Assembly: GCA_028748975.1 (NCBI GenBank) | Contig: JAQTPI010000003.1 | Span: 1-33,063 of the forward strand | Source of the DNA: Patescibacteria group bacterium | GTDB lineage: Bacteria; Patescibacteriota; Patescibacteriia; UBA2196 | Length of the DNA: 33,063 bases | Reading direction: 5' to 3' | Part shown: piece by piece, positions 6,677 through 14,785 of the stretch | Position numbering within the stretch: the first letter of the stretch is position 1 | Layout of the letters: the number at the start of each line of letters is the position of its first letter | Translations under genes and position numbers: made by a program | Notes under the pieces: generated by a model | What the model saw: the letters and a program-made list of their open reading frames with translations, nothing else | Databases searched by the model: none | Told to the model about the DNA's origin: nothing

Positions 6677-7906
6677 TTAATAGACGCATTTTTCATTACG
6701 GTTTTCACTGTAGTCAAAAACCGTCATATAACGTTCTATTTCACTTTTAAGACCGATGGCTTTGGCGATGTTATCGGACAGTTTCACAGCCGGGCGATCC
6801 ATGGCCATGATGAGTTTAATAACCATGGAAATCGGAGTGAAACCAACATCGTTGCCAAGGTTGGTACCCCAGCCGAAGCTCATCTTGATGCGGCCTTGAA
6901 AATGATAATAAATTTTAAGTATCATTTCGACAGTCAGGCCGTCGGAAAAAACAATCATTTTGTCGCGCGGGTCAATGCCGAAATTCTTTAGGGTCTGGAT
7001 GGCCAGTTCGCCAAATTCAATCGGCTCCATGGAATCCTGGCGGAAACCCTTGCCGCGCTTTAATCTTTCAGAGAGCATGTCTTGGAAATAGGCGCGACTG
7101 CCAAAGGTGTCAGTCAACGCGATGGAGAGTTCATAGCCGTAAAAATTCCACCAATCGTCCAGTAATTTGATTGGCGACTGGCGCAATTTTTTGTCGTCAT
7201 CCCCGGCCATGGCGGCGTAAGCCGAAGCCAGCTCATGGGCGTTGGTGGCGGTTGATCTGATGCCTTTGGCCATGGCAAAATAGGTATCCGACGTGCCCCA
7301 AAGCTGATTGGGAATACGATCGATCATGATATCAAGCAGGTGGCTGTGCCAACTTTTTAAGGCACGGCGACGATGACAAAAATCGGAAACGAAGAGCCCG
7401 GGCTTGTCCTTGATGAGGTCAAGTTTGGGAAGTAATTTCTGCTCCCCAATCCGGAATAATTCCGCTTCAGTAATACCCTGCTGTTTCATCAAAGCACGGG
7501 TATTAAGTTCGGAGATGATGGCCAGAGTCTTGGTCTCGGGAAAAGTGGTAATTTCCCATGGGCCAAAAAATCTGATGCGGAAATCATCGCCAACGCGGAC
7601 GATTTCACGGTCAGGGCGTTCGGTGTTAGTCGCCAAAAAAATTAGATCATCCGCTGAATACATTTTTTTGTCGCCGCACCAAACCTGTTCCAGATAACTC
7701 AATTCTCTCACTGACGGGCGCAAACCGAGCATGTGATCCACCTGCTCTTTGAGTTCAACTATATCAATGTAACGAGCCAGGGGAATTTTGCTGCGATTAG
7801 TTAAAGCAAATTCCACCGGTACCCTTGGATAATGATAATGAATGAATTGGCCCATCAAAAACTTATAATCATCCATGTCAAGAAAACTGGTAATGATTGG
7901 TTCCAT
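6677..7906 (-). CDS. pncB: Nicotinate phosphoribosyltransferase
   Basis: Converts nicotinate + PRPP (with ATP) to nicotinate mononucleotide, the committed step of the Preiss-Handler route. The 409-residue protein shows the family marks SFLDMDDYKFLMGQFIHYHYP at the N-terminus, FCHRRRALKSWHSH, LWGTSDTYFAMAKGIRSTATNAHE (the GTS..A...G...GT.aHe motif), DSGD-like FRQDSMEP, and the phosphate-binding FGWGTNLGND near residues 345-354 with KLSDNIAKAIG after it. The length fits bacterial PncB. The ATG at 7906 lies 3 bases after the stop of the ADP-ribosylglycohydrolase gene, with GGAG inside that gene's end, so translation is probably coupled. The nicotinate comes from the nicotinamidase encoded upstream. 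Confidence 0.94.
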   Translation of the reverse strand: MEPIITSFLDMDDYKFLMGQFIHYHYPRVPVEFALTNRSKIPLARYIDIVELKEQVDHMLGLRPSVRELSYLEQVWCGDKKMYSADDLIFLATNTERPDREIVRVGDDFRIRFFGPWEITTFPETKTLAIISELNTRALMKQQGITEAELFRIGEQKLLPKLDLIKDKPGLFVSDFCHRRRALKSWHSHLLDIMIDRIPNQLWGTSDTYFAMAKGIRSTATNAHELASAYAAMAGDDDKKLRQSPIKLLDDWWNFYGYELSIALTDTFGSRAYFQDMLSERLKRGKGFRQDSMEPIEFGELAIQTLKNFGIDPRDKMIVFSDGLTVEMILKIYYHFQGRIKMSFGWGTNLGNDVGFTPISMVIKLIMAMDRPAVKLSDNIAKAIGLKSEIERYMTVFDYSENRNEKCVY

Positions 7907-7909
7907 TGA

Positions 7910-8959
7910 TCACTCCTTAGTTATGAGTTCAAAAAATTTTTGGCCGAGGACAATGGCTTCTTTGGCCGAAGGACAACCGTCAATTAATTTCTTTGGAATG
8001 CCGGAAAGTCCGATGTTGGCGCCGATCATGGCGCCGGCCATGGCGGCATTGGTGTCGGTGTCGCCACCGGCATTGACTGCTTCCAAAACTCCGTTTTCAA
8101 ATCCAATCGGATGCCGCAGAAAGACGCCGATGGAGAAAACCACTGAATCCACGCAAATTCCGCCGGTACCAATTAGGTTTTTCAGAACAAAAAGCTCATA
8201 TTCCGAATCACCCCTTGTTCCCAAAATACCATAAAGAGTAGCGAGCTTGGCGGTGAAAGACGGAACTTTTCGTTCCACTTCTAGACCGTCAATTTCTTCC
8301 AATAAATCTTTGAGTAAAAAAATACTTACTGTATGATCAAAAATGTCTTGGGTTTGGGACAAAACTCTACTAATGATTCGGGCCACGGCATAGGCGGAAA
8401 GCCAGGAACGCGTGTCGCTGTGCGTTAAATAGCCGAGATCGCGCACCAGGTTGCGCAATATTTTTTCATCAGAGTCAAAAGCGAAAAGAGCCAGGGGCGC
8501 CACTTTCATAGCCACGCCATTGCCAGCTCCGCGATTGCCTTCTTTGACGTCGGGAACGGTAAAAGGACTTCTGCCCTGCCGGCCGCCGGATTCAAAATAT
8601 TGGCGCAGTTCTGCCACGGCTTCGGCAGTGGTTTTACCCCAGCCGAAACGCGTTTTTTCCATGGCCAAAACATGCATCTTGGCGAGATGAACGGGATCAA
8701 AAGCACCAAGATTCAAAAGCGATTTAGCCACCACTTCGGTCAGCTGCCAATCGTCGGTGGTATCACCGGGTTTTAAATTACCAGTGCCACGAATTTTCTT
8801 CTGGATAGGGGCAAGATATCCTTGCACACCATGATTGCCAATGGCCTGAATAATTTCTTGGTCGCTCATCATTTCCACGGGCATGCCGAGAGCGTCGCCA
8901 ATGGCCACGCCAGCCAAACAGCCCTGAAATTTTTCCAAAATTATTTCATTCGCTTTCAT
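7910..8959 (-). CDS. ADP-ribosylglycohydrolase (DraG/ARH family)
   Basis: A 349-residue all-helical hydrolase that removes ADP-ribose from modified proteins, nucleic acids or small molecules; the exact target is unknown. Metal-binding motifs are present: GDALGMPVE (21-29), GDTTDDWQL (65-73) and the C-terminal NAGGDTDTNAAMAGAMIGA (296-314), whose aspartates bind the two Mg ions. The ATG at 8959 overlaps the nadD stop (ATGA), so the two genes are translationally coupled; the longer frame to 9052 would lie inside nadD and is rejected. Within the NAD operon it can release ADP-ribose, which is the usual ligand of NrtR regulators, and it returns ADP-ribose for breakdown by the Nudix enzyme downstream. 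Confidence 0.92.
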   Translation of the reverse strand: MKANEIILEKFQGCLAGVAIGDALGMPVEMMSDQEIIQAIGNHGVQGYLAPIQKKIRGTGNLKPGDTTDDWQLTEVVAKSLLNLGAFDPVHLAKMHVLAMEKTRFGWGKTTAEAVAELRQYFESGGRQGRSPFTVPDVKEGNRGAGNGVAMKVAPLALFAFDSDEKILRNLVRDLGYLTHSDTRSWLSAYAVARIISRVLSQTQDIFDHTVSIFLLKDLLEEIDGLEVERKVPSFTAKLATLYGILGTRGDSEYELFVLKNLIGTGGICVDSVVFSIGVFLRHPIGFENGVLEAVNAGGDTDTNAAMAGAMIGANIGLSGIPKKLIDGCPSAKEAIVLGQKFFELITKE

Positions 8960-9567
8960 TTTTTTCCCTTTCTTTGGTAAAGATTCTGTTGTTTGATGTA
9001 TTTTTCCACTTCGGGCGTAACCAGACCGGTGATGGGTTTGCCGGCGGCGCATAAATTTCTGATTTCAGTGCTGGAGCCGTAAATATTCAAGGGCAAACAG
9101 GTGGCATGCGGCGGCAAATCTTTTTTTTCAATCTCGTAATCAGCACGGCTGATGACTAGAAAATTAAGTTTTTGCCAAAGTTCTTTACCACGATACCAAC
9201 TGGTTTGAATTTCGGATTCACTTTGAGCACCGCCTTTGATTAAATCAGTGCCAACCACATGAGAGATGTGGCCGAGAAGAGAAAATCTTTCTTGCAGATC
9301 CCAGGTTCTGGTAAAATCTTCCCTTAAGATATCAGAAAAATTAAGCCTGATTTTGGGCGCGCCGCCAAAAGTAAGGTGGCACATTATTTTGCGCTGTTGA
9401 GGCGAAGCCCGATGTTTCCCCTTTTGCGGTTCGGGACGAATGCCGCAAGGTATAATCACCAGGTCTCTGACAAAAGGCAGGGCGCTGACGGCTTTAACAG
9501 CCGCCAAATGTCCATTGTGGGGCGGATCAAAACTGCCACCGTAAATTGCGATGGTTTCTTGATTCAT
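8956..9567 (-). CDS. nadD: Nicotinate-nucleotide adenylyltransferase
   Basis: Transfers AMP from ATP to nicotinate mononucleotide to give NaAD. The 203-residue protein has the nucleotidyltransferase signature IYGGSFDPPHNGHLAAV (residues 8-24; GxFxPxHxGH) and the C-terminal YGSSTEIRNLCAAGK motif (ISSTxIR type), plus VVGTDLI in the middle. I chose the ATG at 9567 because CAGGAGGAAATTAAA precedes it; the upstream frame to 9684 is spacer containing a hairpin. The stop overlaps the start of the ADP-ribosylglycohydrolase gene by four bases. It links PncB to NadE in the same operon. Confidence 0.93.
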   Translation of the reverse strand: MNQETIAIYGGSFDPPHNGHLAAVKAVSALPFVRDLVIIPCGIRPEPQKGKHRASPQQRKIMCHLTFGGAPKIRLNFSDILREDFTRTWDLQERFSLLGHISHVVGTDLIKGGAQSESEIQTSWYRGKELWQKLNFLVISRADYEIEKKDLPPHATCLPLNIYGSSTEIRNLCAAGKPITGLVTPEVEKYIKQQNLYQRKGKK

Positions 9568-9670
9568 TTTAATTTCCTCCTGAATTTTTGAGTTTTGAAT
9601 TCCCCACCAATTTGATGGAGAGAAAGCTGCTGCCGAAAAATTCAGAAGCAATTTTCTAAAAAAGTTTCCG

Positions 9671-9701
9671 GGAAGGAAGAGCAATGATTGCTCTTCCTTC
9701 C
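9671..9701. other. Perfect 15-bp intergenic hairpin between the vWA gene and nadD
   Basis: GGAAGGAAGAGCAAT-G-ATTGCTCTTCCTTCC. On the minus strand it is followed by CGGAAACTTTTTT, so it may act as a partial terminator or attenuator, or as a processing/stability hairpin inside the operon. It begins 33 bases after the vWA stop. Confidence 0.7.
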
Positions 9702-9734
9702 GCGGAAGGTTGTGAATGTAATTCTAAATAAAAA

Positions 9735-10607
9735 TTAAACGATGTCTTCTTCGGCATCAGCCGGCGGAACGGCAGAGGCGGCTTGTACCGCGTTCGTGCC
9801 CTTGCTGGCCGATACCCGGCTCATCACCCGCATCATCCGACGGAAACGGCTTTTGTATTCCTTGTCGGTTTCGCTCTTTTTTTTGGCGAACACTTGGGTG
9901 TTTTCCGGGTCAAAGCCCAGTTCCCGGGCATAACCCTCCGGATCGGCCAGGCCGCCTTTGGTCTGAAAGTAGAAGAAAACGAACCGAACCAGGTCTTTCC
10001 GGCTCCCGGTGATAACCGATTGCACGGGCTGGAGATCATTCGGTGGTTCATTGTTGGCGCCGTCAGTTAGGACAATAACGTCCACTTCCGGCTGGATGCC
10101 GTATTCTTTTCTCAGTTCACCGGCATAGGCCATGGCTTTAGCGCAGCCGTCGATGATGGCCGCGTGAAGCGCAGTTGCCCAGCCACGAGAGGGATTGTAT
10201 TCGGCGCTGGTCAGCAACGGAAGCTTTTCCAATTCATGGAAATAGATTGTCTTGCCGTTTTCCGGCCTGCCCCAAATCTGCGTGATGTCGGAGGAAAAAG
10301 ACGAACCGCCGATACGCAGAGTGCTGATGTCGTCTTCACGCGCCTCTTTGATGGCAGGGACCAGGTCTTCGTTAAACCCCTTCAAAAGCAAAGGACCAAC
10401 GTCGGCCATTGAGGGCGAGCGGTCAAGAATATAGTAGACCACCCGAAGGCCGCCACCCATAGAAAGTTCGTCAAGAGTCACGGCCGTGCCCTGAATCATG
10501 GGCGCGGTGATTTGCTTGGACGCAAGCGAGATGATGCTGGAGCCGTCCGCATCTTTGAAAAAAGCGGCGATGTCGGCTGGGACCACCAGTCCCGGTTTTG
10601 CTGTCAT
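9735..10607 (-). CDS. von Willebrand factor A domain protein, TerY-like
   Basis: A 290-residue cytoplasmic protein with one vWA domain. The metal-ion-dependent adhesion site is complete: DRSPS at residues 62-66 (DxSxS), T145 in GWATALHAA, and D182 in VLTDGANNE. There is no signal peptide or membrane helix, so it is an intracellular adaptor rather than a surface adhesin. In TerY-P systems such a vWA protein occurs with a PP2C phosphatase and a protein kinase bearing a zinc ribbon, and exactly these two genes open this operon. Start chosen at the ATG of 10607 because AAGGAGAAAAAC precedes it. Base composition is clearly GC-richer than in the kinase gene upstream. The disordered Ala/Pro-rich tail (AASAVPPADAEEDIV) is of unknown use. 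Confidence 0.82.
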   Translation of the reverse strand: MTAKPGLVVPADIAAFFKDADGSSIISLASKQITAPMIQGTAVTLDELSMGGGLRVVYYILDRSPSMADVGPLLLKGFNEDLVPAIKEAREDDISTLRIGGSSFSSDITQIWGRPENGKTIYFHELEKLPLLTSAEYNPSRGWATALHAAIIDGCAKAMAYAGELRKEYGIQPEVDVIVLTDGANNEPPNDLQPVQSVITGSRKDLVRFVFFYFQTKGGLADPEGYARELGFDPENTQVFAKKKSETDKEYKSRFRRMMRVMSRVSASKGTNAVQAASAVPPADAEEDIV

Positions 10608-10632
10608 GTTTTTCTCCTTGGTTGATGGTGAT

Positions 10633-10665
10633 TTCGAGGCGCCTGGTAGACCCAAGCGCCTCGAA
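10633..10665. other. Intergenic hairpin between pncA and the vWA gene
   Basis: Perfect 10-bp stem TTCGAGGCGC/GCGCCTCGAA, 9 bases after the pncA stop. On the minus strand no T run follows, so a simple terminator is unlikely; on the plus strand T8 follows at 10668. It fits the pattern of hairpins right after stop codons in this operon. Confidence 0.6.
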
Positions 10666-10673
10666 TGTTTTTT

Positions 10674-11723
10674 TTACGCGTTGACGAAAGGAGCGTCGTG
10701 AGTGAAGAAACGGACGCCGGTTTTTTTGGCCCGCTCATTCAGCGCCACCACATGGGCGGCGTTCGGAATGATGGGCGCGGTGCCGTCGGTCATGAAAGCG
10801 AGTTTGGCCAGATAGGCTGTGTCGCTCAAATTGTCCATGGTCTGTTTCTTCATATAATAATCGCAGAAATCTTCGGCCACGCCGGAGAATTCAATGTTCA
10901 AGAACTCTTCAAAAGTCTTGATGACTCCCGACTGGAATCTGCCCTGGGGATGACTGTCGTCTTTCTTGCAGGGTTCCAGCGGTCCGAACCAATCGGTGGT
11001 CATGATGTGACCCTTATTGATCGGAATGGGCTGAAGGGACCGGGCGCCCGCCATGAAGGAGATGGTCTCGTCCAAAAGCGGGTGCAAATTGGCGCTGAAA
11101 GTGCCGAGCATGCAGTGAGGCACGAAAATCCAGATGTCGCCCTGGCCGGTCTTCTGCAGATGCTTCCAGTAATCCACGGCTTCCAGGGGATTGAATTTGG
11201 GCTGATAAAACCCGATATCATAGGTGCCGCCTTTGCCATCAAAACCATAGACGCGAAAGATGGCCTTTTTTTCATCGACCAGGGTGGCCAGAGCCGCCCG
11301 GCCATGACCACTCAGATCGAGCGGCAGGCCCTTGTGGTCGCGCCAGTAATAGTCGAAGGAGATGTGCTGGCGGGTGTGACCGTCCTGGGAATAGATGAGT
11401 CCGGAAAAATAGTCGGTGACGGTGCCGTTGATCAGGCGCACGCAGACTTTTAAAACAACTTCGTTGGTGCCGGTGACTGGCAATTCTCCGAAAGGATCGT
11501 CGCGGAAGCCGTTTTGCAGATCGGTCAGCATGGCAAGATTTTTGATGCCAGCCTTGATCAGGGCTTCGGCCGATTTCAAATGATGCGCTAAAGCGTACTC
11601 CACCCCTTCACGATAGGCGCCGTTCAAATCAGGGGCAAAGCCCTGAAAAGCTTTTTCCGGCTGGAAAAATCTGGGCGTATAAACGAGCGGGGCGTGTTTG
11701 GGAATGACTGGTGTTGCTGCCAT
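10674..11723 (-). CDS. pncA: Nicotinamidase-like cysteine hydrolase (isochorismatase fold)
   Basis: Probable nicotinamidase: nicotinamide + H2O -> nicotinate + NH3, feeding PncB. The 349-residue protein keeps all the expected site residues: catalytic D68 (MLTDLQNGF), metal ligands D114 and H116 (SQDGH) and H203 (VPHCMLG), catalytic K237 (INKGHI), and catalytic C287 (GVAEDFCDYY). It is longer than the usual PncA (about 180-220 residues), with an extra N-terminal part of about 60 residues and inserts between the motifs, so a related amide substrate cannot be excluded. Start at the ATG of 11723, preceded by CAGGAGAAAAAACC. Gene symbol is inferred from motifs and context: pncB, nadD and nadE follow in the same operon. 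GC content is visibly higher than in the kinase gene. Confidence 0.8.
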   Translation of the reverse strand: MAATPVIPKHAPLVYTPRFFQPEKAFQGFAPDLNGAYREGVEYALAHHLKSAEALIKAGIKNLAMLTDLQNGFRDDPFGELPVTGTNEVVLKVCVRLINGTVTDYFSGLIYSQDGHTRQHISFDYYWRDHKGLPLDLSGHGRAALATLVDEKKAIFRVYGFDGKGGTYDIGFYQPKFNPLEAVDYWKHLQKTGQGDIWIFVPHCMLGTFSANLHPLLDETISFMAGARSLQPIPINKGHIMTTDWFGPLEPCKKDDSHPQGRFQSGVIKTFEEFLNIEFSGVAEDFCDYYMKKQTMDNLSDTAYLAKLAFMTDGTAPIIPNAAHVVALNERAKKTGVRFFTHDAPFVNA

Positions 11724-11821
11724 GGTTTTTTCTCCTGGTTTAGTTTGAGATGACGAGAAAATAGGCTGGAAAAACAAAAAGATTCTGACGCAACCTCCTT
11801 TCCTTAAAAAATACAGAAAAA

Positions 11822-13771
11822 TTATTTTTTGGGACTGAGGCTAAAAATACTGTTACGGCGAACGACAATAATTTTATTGTTAAAACGCAACAAGCGATCG
11901 TCGGCCATAATTAAGCCTTTGGTTCCCGCGACCGGCGAATAACGCTGGCTAATCAATTCGTGTTTAACTAGTCCCTCGGTGCTTAAATGTAAAACGCTAG
12001 CGGATTGGAACAGCTTGCCCTGCAGTTCTTGCCAGTAGGCAAAGCCTTCTTCACTGTCGTTTAAAAGAATGTCTTGCTGTATTTGACCAGTTAAATCAAT
12101 AAGCGAAAACCGGATAAAATCTTTGCCGCGATATTTTGTTTTTCTGATCAATAAAACATTGGTTTTATTAAAATAGACAGAAAAATCTTCCAGTTTTTCT
12201 CCGCTTCTTGTGGCTGGCAAAGCGACATGATAATTAATGGTTTTTTCTTCATCACCAACCAATAAAAACCAGCGCAGGTCGCGCAGAGCGCCGTCATAAC
12301 CAAAAATGATTTCTTGGTCAGCGCCGGAGGTGCGGTCAACCGTAAACCATGTTTGCGTACTGAAAACTTCTGTCACGGGGTTTTCCAAAAACATTTTGCC
12401 AAAGAAACTGCCCCGCATCAGCATATTACCGGCAATCCGATATAAAAATCGGCTGGAAGTATCAAACATGGCGGTCTGACTGCGAAAAGAGACGGTGTTG
12501 GTCTCGTCAGTAAAAATCAGACTGTTGTTTTTTATCTGATACATTTCCAGTTTAACCGGCGCCGCGGCAGCGGGATCGGAACATTTCACCAAACAATCGG
12601 TGAAAAAACGATAGCGCGCGCCCGGCTCAGCTGCAAGGGCGGAAGAAATGACGGAAACGTGTTTGTGCTGGTCAATAACGACCACTTGCAGTTTATCATC
12701 AACACGGCAGACCAGATGCAGTTTTTCTTGCACCACCTGAGCAAAAAGCAGGGTGCCGCCGGTTTTAAAAATTTCTTCCACCAGGAGCTGCGCAACTTTG
12801 ATTTCTATCATGGTCTTTTCATGGCACTTGGGACAACTCTTTCTGGATTCGTGGTATTGCGCCCCGCAATTCGGACAAATCACCAGTTCGGCGCTGAAGC
12901 GGCGAAGCAGGCCGGTGTCCAAAGGGTCAATGGTTTTCCTTTTTAGGATTTTAACAACCGCGTCCATCAAGTCATCGGAAAGAAGTTCGGGCGGCGGCAA
13001 GATGTCAGGATAACTGACATCGCTGTCAAAAATAGTGCTACCGTTTTTTGTTCTTTCCTGCAGACTGCGGAAACGCGGATGAAGCCCCATGCGAAAGGGA
13101 TGGGCTCCGGAAAGCGCCATCAGCACAAACATCACGGTAAAAGAAAAACGATCGTGATGCGGCTGATGAAGAATGAATTTTCCGCCACTGACAAGATTGG
13201 GATAGAGATCGGGATGGGCAAAAAGTTCGGTGGTGGCCAGGCAAGGATACTCGGGTGAATAACCCCAGCTATCCGTATCCACGAAAGCCCTTCTGGTTAA
13301 ATCAGCTGAAATAAGAATACTGCCGGTGTTGATGTCGCCCATGACCACTTGGGAACCGTGAATAATGGGCACATCGTCAAAAACGTCGGCGAAAAGCAAA
13401 GAAATTTTACCCAAATTGATGTCGTTAGCCAACCGAAAATCTTCTTTCAGTAACTGCATCATTTTATAAAAACCACTCGGCACGCGACGCATTAAAAAAC
13501 CAATGACCTGATGGCGTTCGCTGTAAGCGGCCTTAAGGGCCATAATAAAATGCGGAGGAAAATTGAAAGTTGAATGGCAAATATAGTTGATTTTCCTTTT
13601 TCTAAAAGCGGCCAGTTTCGGACCATCGGGATCGTGAGGATCGGGTTTGTGAAAAAGTTTGACGCAAAAATCAGGGTCGGGCGGAAAAATATAAACACTA
13701 CCCTCGGAACCGCCGCCTAATTTCTGTTTGGGATCGTCTTCAAAAGGTTGGCGGTCAATATAATAACGCAT
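11822..13771 (-). CDS. Protein kinase-like protein with zinc ribbon and long C-terminal beta-rich region
   Basis: A 649-residue protein. Residues 15-290 form a Ser/Thr-kinase-like domain: glycine loop KLGGGSEGSVY (17-27), ATP lysine K38 (CVKLF), catalytic loop VMGDINTGSILI (D146; the usual Asn at D+5 is Ser151), and DTD in place of DFG (AFVDTDSWG, D165). A four-cysteine zinc ribbon follows (CPNC...CPKC, C299, C302, C313, C316). The last 320 residues are beta-strand-rich and could be a propeller-like sensor; no family recognised. Kinase plus zinc ribbon, PP2C and vWA is the composition of the TerY-P triad. The start at 13771 is 2 bases after the PP2C stop, with GGAGT overlapping that stop, so the two are coupled. 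Substrate unknown. Confidence 0.82.
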   Translation of the reverse strand: MRYYIDRQPFEDDPKQKLGGGSEGSVYIFPPDPDFCVKLFHKPDPHDPDGPKLAAFRKRKINYICHSTFNFPPHFIMALKAAYSERHQVIGFLMRRVPSGFYKMMQLLKEDFRLANDINLGKISLLFADVFDDVPIIHGSQVVMGDINTGSILISADLTRRAFVDTDSWGYSPEYPCLATTELFAHPDLYPNLVSGGKFILHQPHHDRFSFTVMFVLMALSGAHPFRMGLHPRFRSLQERTKNGSTIFDSDVSYPDILPPPELLSDDLMDAVVKILKRKTIDPLDTGLLRRFSAELVICPNCGAQYHESRKSCPKCHEKTMIEIKVAQLLVEEIFKTGGTLLFAQVVQEKLHLVCRVDDKLQVVVIDQHKHVSVISSALAAEPGARYRFFTDCLVKCSDPAAAAPVKLEMYQIKNNSLIFTDETNTVSFRSQTAMFDTSSRFLYRIAGNMLMRGSFFGKMFLENPVTEVFSTQTWFTVDRTSGADQEIIFGYDGALRDLRWFLLVGDEEKTINYHVALPATRSGEKLEDFSVYFNKTNVLLIRKTKYRGKDFIRFSLIDLTGQIQQDILLNDSEEGFAYWQELQGKLFQSASVLHLSTEGLVKHELISQRYSPVAGTKGLIMADDRLLRFNNKIIVVRRNSIFSLSPKK

Positions 13772-13773
13772 GC

Positions 13774-14601
13774 TTAGACTCCTTTTTCGGTATGAGGCAC
13801 GGTATTAATTTTTTCCCAAGTGACGGCACTGCAATCATCCTTCATTTTTTCCGGAAAATCATTAAACATGTTATTTAGCCAAATTTGCAGACCCAACAGA
13901 TTTTCCCTTTGAAAAGAAAAAAGAAGATCTTGATTGGGTGCTTCAGATAAAAGGCTTTTTAAACCGTCAGTGGCGATGACCAAACGATTAATTTCTTCAA
14001 CGCGAAAATTATTGATGGCAAAGCCAACACCGGCTTGATTGATGGAAACCACGGGGTAACTCGGGTTATCGTTTTGGTCAATAATCGTTAAATCATTGTT
14101 AACCAGAATCAACCCGTCACCGGCAGAAAAAGTGGTAATATTTTCTTCGTCGGAGATAAAGCCCAAAAGAGTAGCGGCTAAATAATCATTATGAAAACGA
14201 GTGGCGCCATCCCAGCCTTCTCGTCCTTTTAGAACAAAAGGATATTGCCAGAGAATATGCGTGGGCATTATTTTTCCGCTTAAATCTATCAGAAATTCGG
14301 TAATGGTTGGAAAAAGAATTTTGGGAATTTCCAAAATATTAATCCCGGCACAAATCAGTTCCTGAATCCTTCTAAAAGCGTAAACCACCAAAAGATTGGC
14401 TCCAACTTCATTATGGGAAAATAAAGGATTTCCCGTACAGCCGTCGGACACCAAACCAAGATGAAAATTTTTGCCAAAGGCGGAAACGGAAAAAGATTCG
14501 CTTAAAACAGCGTCTTGATTATTGAGGTTCAGAATTCGATGCTTGGAACCCTGTTTGGTGCCAGAACGCATCAAAGTTGTTACTTTTTCGCTCTTACTCA
14601 T
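13774..14601 (-). CDS. PP2C-family serine/threonine phosphatase
   Basis: A 275-residue cytoplasmic metal-dependent phosphatase. PP2C motifs are visible: NLNNQDAVL near the N-terminus (the RxxNEDxx region), LVSDGCTGN (the DG metal motif), YLAATLLGFI (the ATLL motif), FSAGDGLILV (GD), VIATDGLKSLL (DGL), and DDCSAVTWEK (DDCS, in place of DD(N/A)S/T). The start at 14601 has a very strong AAAGGAGG. It is the first gene of the operon and is directly coupled to the kinase gene, so the two probably set and remove phosphates on common targets. A promoter lies at 14739-14767 and an NrtR-type operator at 14786-14805. The leader is about 130 bases and contains a long hairpin (14684-14720). Confidence 0.88.
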   Translation of the reverse strand: MSKSEKVTTLMRSGTKQGSKHRILNLNNQDAVLSESFSVSAFGKNFHLGLVSDGCTGNPLFSHNEVGANLLVVYAFRRIQELICAGINILEIPKILFPTITEFLIDLSGKIMPTHILWQYPFVLKGREGWDGATRFHNDYLAATLLGFISDEENITTFSAGDGLILVNNDLTIIDQNDNPSYPVVSINQAGVGFAINNFRVEEINRLVIATDGLKSLLSEAPNQDLLFSFQRENLLGLQIWLNNMFNDFPEKMKDDCSAVTWEKINTVPHTEKGV

Positions 14602-14682
14602 GTTTCTTCTACCTCCTTTTTTATTTAGAATGAGTTTTTAAGGTTCTTTCCAAACGGTGTGTTCCTTATAAAATGTATCAGA

Positions 14683-14720
14683 TTAGCCAATACAGACAAA
14701 AAATTGTCAAATATTGGCTA
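14683..14720 (-). other. Long hairpin in the leader of the NAD operon
   Basis: On the minus strand TAGCCAATA ... TATTGGCTA pair (9 bp), with an inner GACA/TGTC pair and a T-rich loop. It lies between the promoter and the PP2C start. The arms contain the word TTAGCCAA also seen in the palindromes at 15557 and 28312, here in the outward arrangement. Confidence 0.5.
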
Positions 14721-14738
14721 TTTTTATAAGAATATATA

Positions 14739-14767
14739 ATCTTAGCAAATCAGTTAAGTTTTGTCAA
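14739..14767 (-). promoter_or_regulatory. Promoter of the NAD salvage/TerY-P-like operon
   Basis: On the minus strand TTGACA (14762-14767), a 17-base spacer, then TAAGAT (14739-14744). Expected RNA start near 14732. Confidence 0.65.
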
Positions 14768-14785
14768 CTTTTGTTTATTATTATG

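Noticed and set aside
6552-6689. N-terminal extension of the deoxyribosyltransferase-like/Nudix gene
   Set aside because: It overlaps the end of pncB and runs through the intergenic hairpin; AGGAGG directly before 6551 marks the real start.
8960-9052. N-terminal extension of the ADP-ribosylglycohydrolase
   Set aside because: It lies wholly inside nadD; the ATGA overlap at 8956-8959 is the natural coupled start.
10665-11453. Long plus-strand open frame (262 codons) opposite pncA
   Set aside because: Antisense shadow of a gene with a complete catalytic residue set; GC-rich genes often give long opposite frames.
14600-14735. NAD-sensing riboswitch in the operon leader
   Set aside because: Only a simple long hairpin was seen; I could not recognise conserved bases of a known riboswitch class. 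A covariance-model search would decide.
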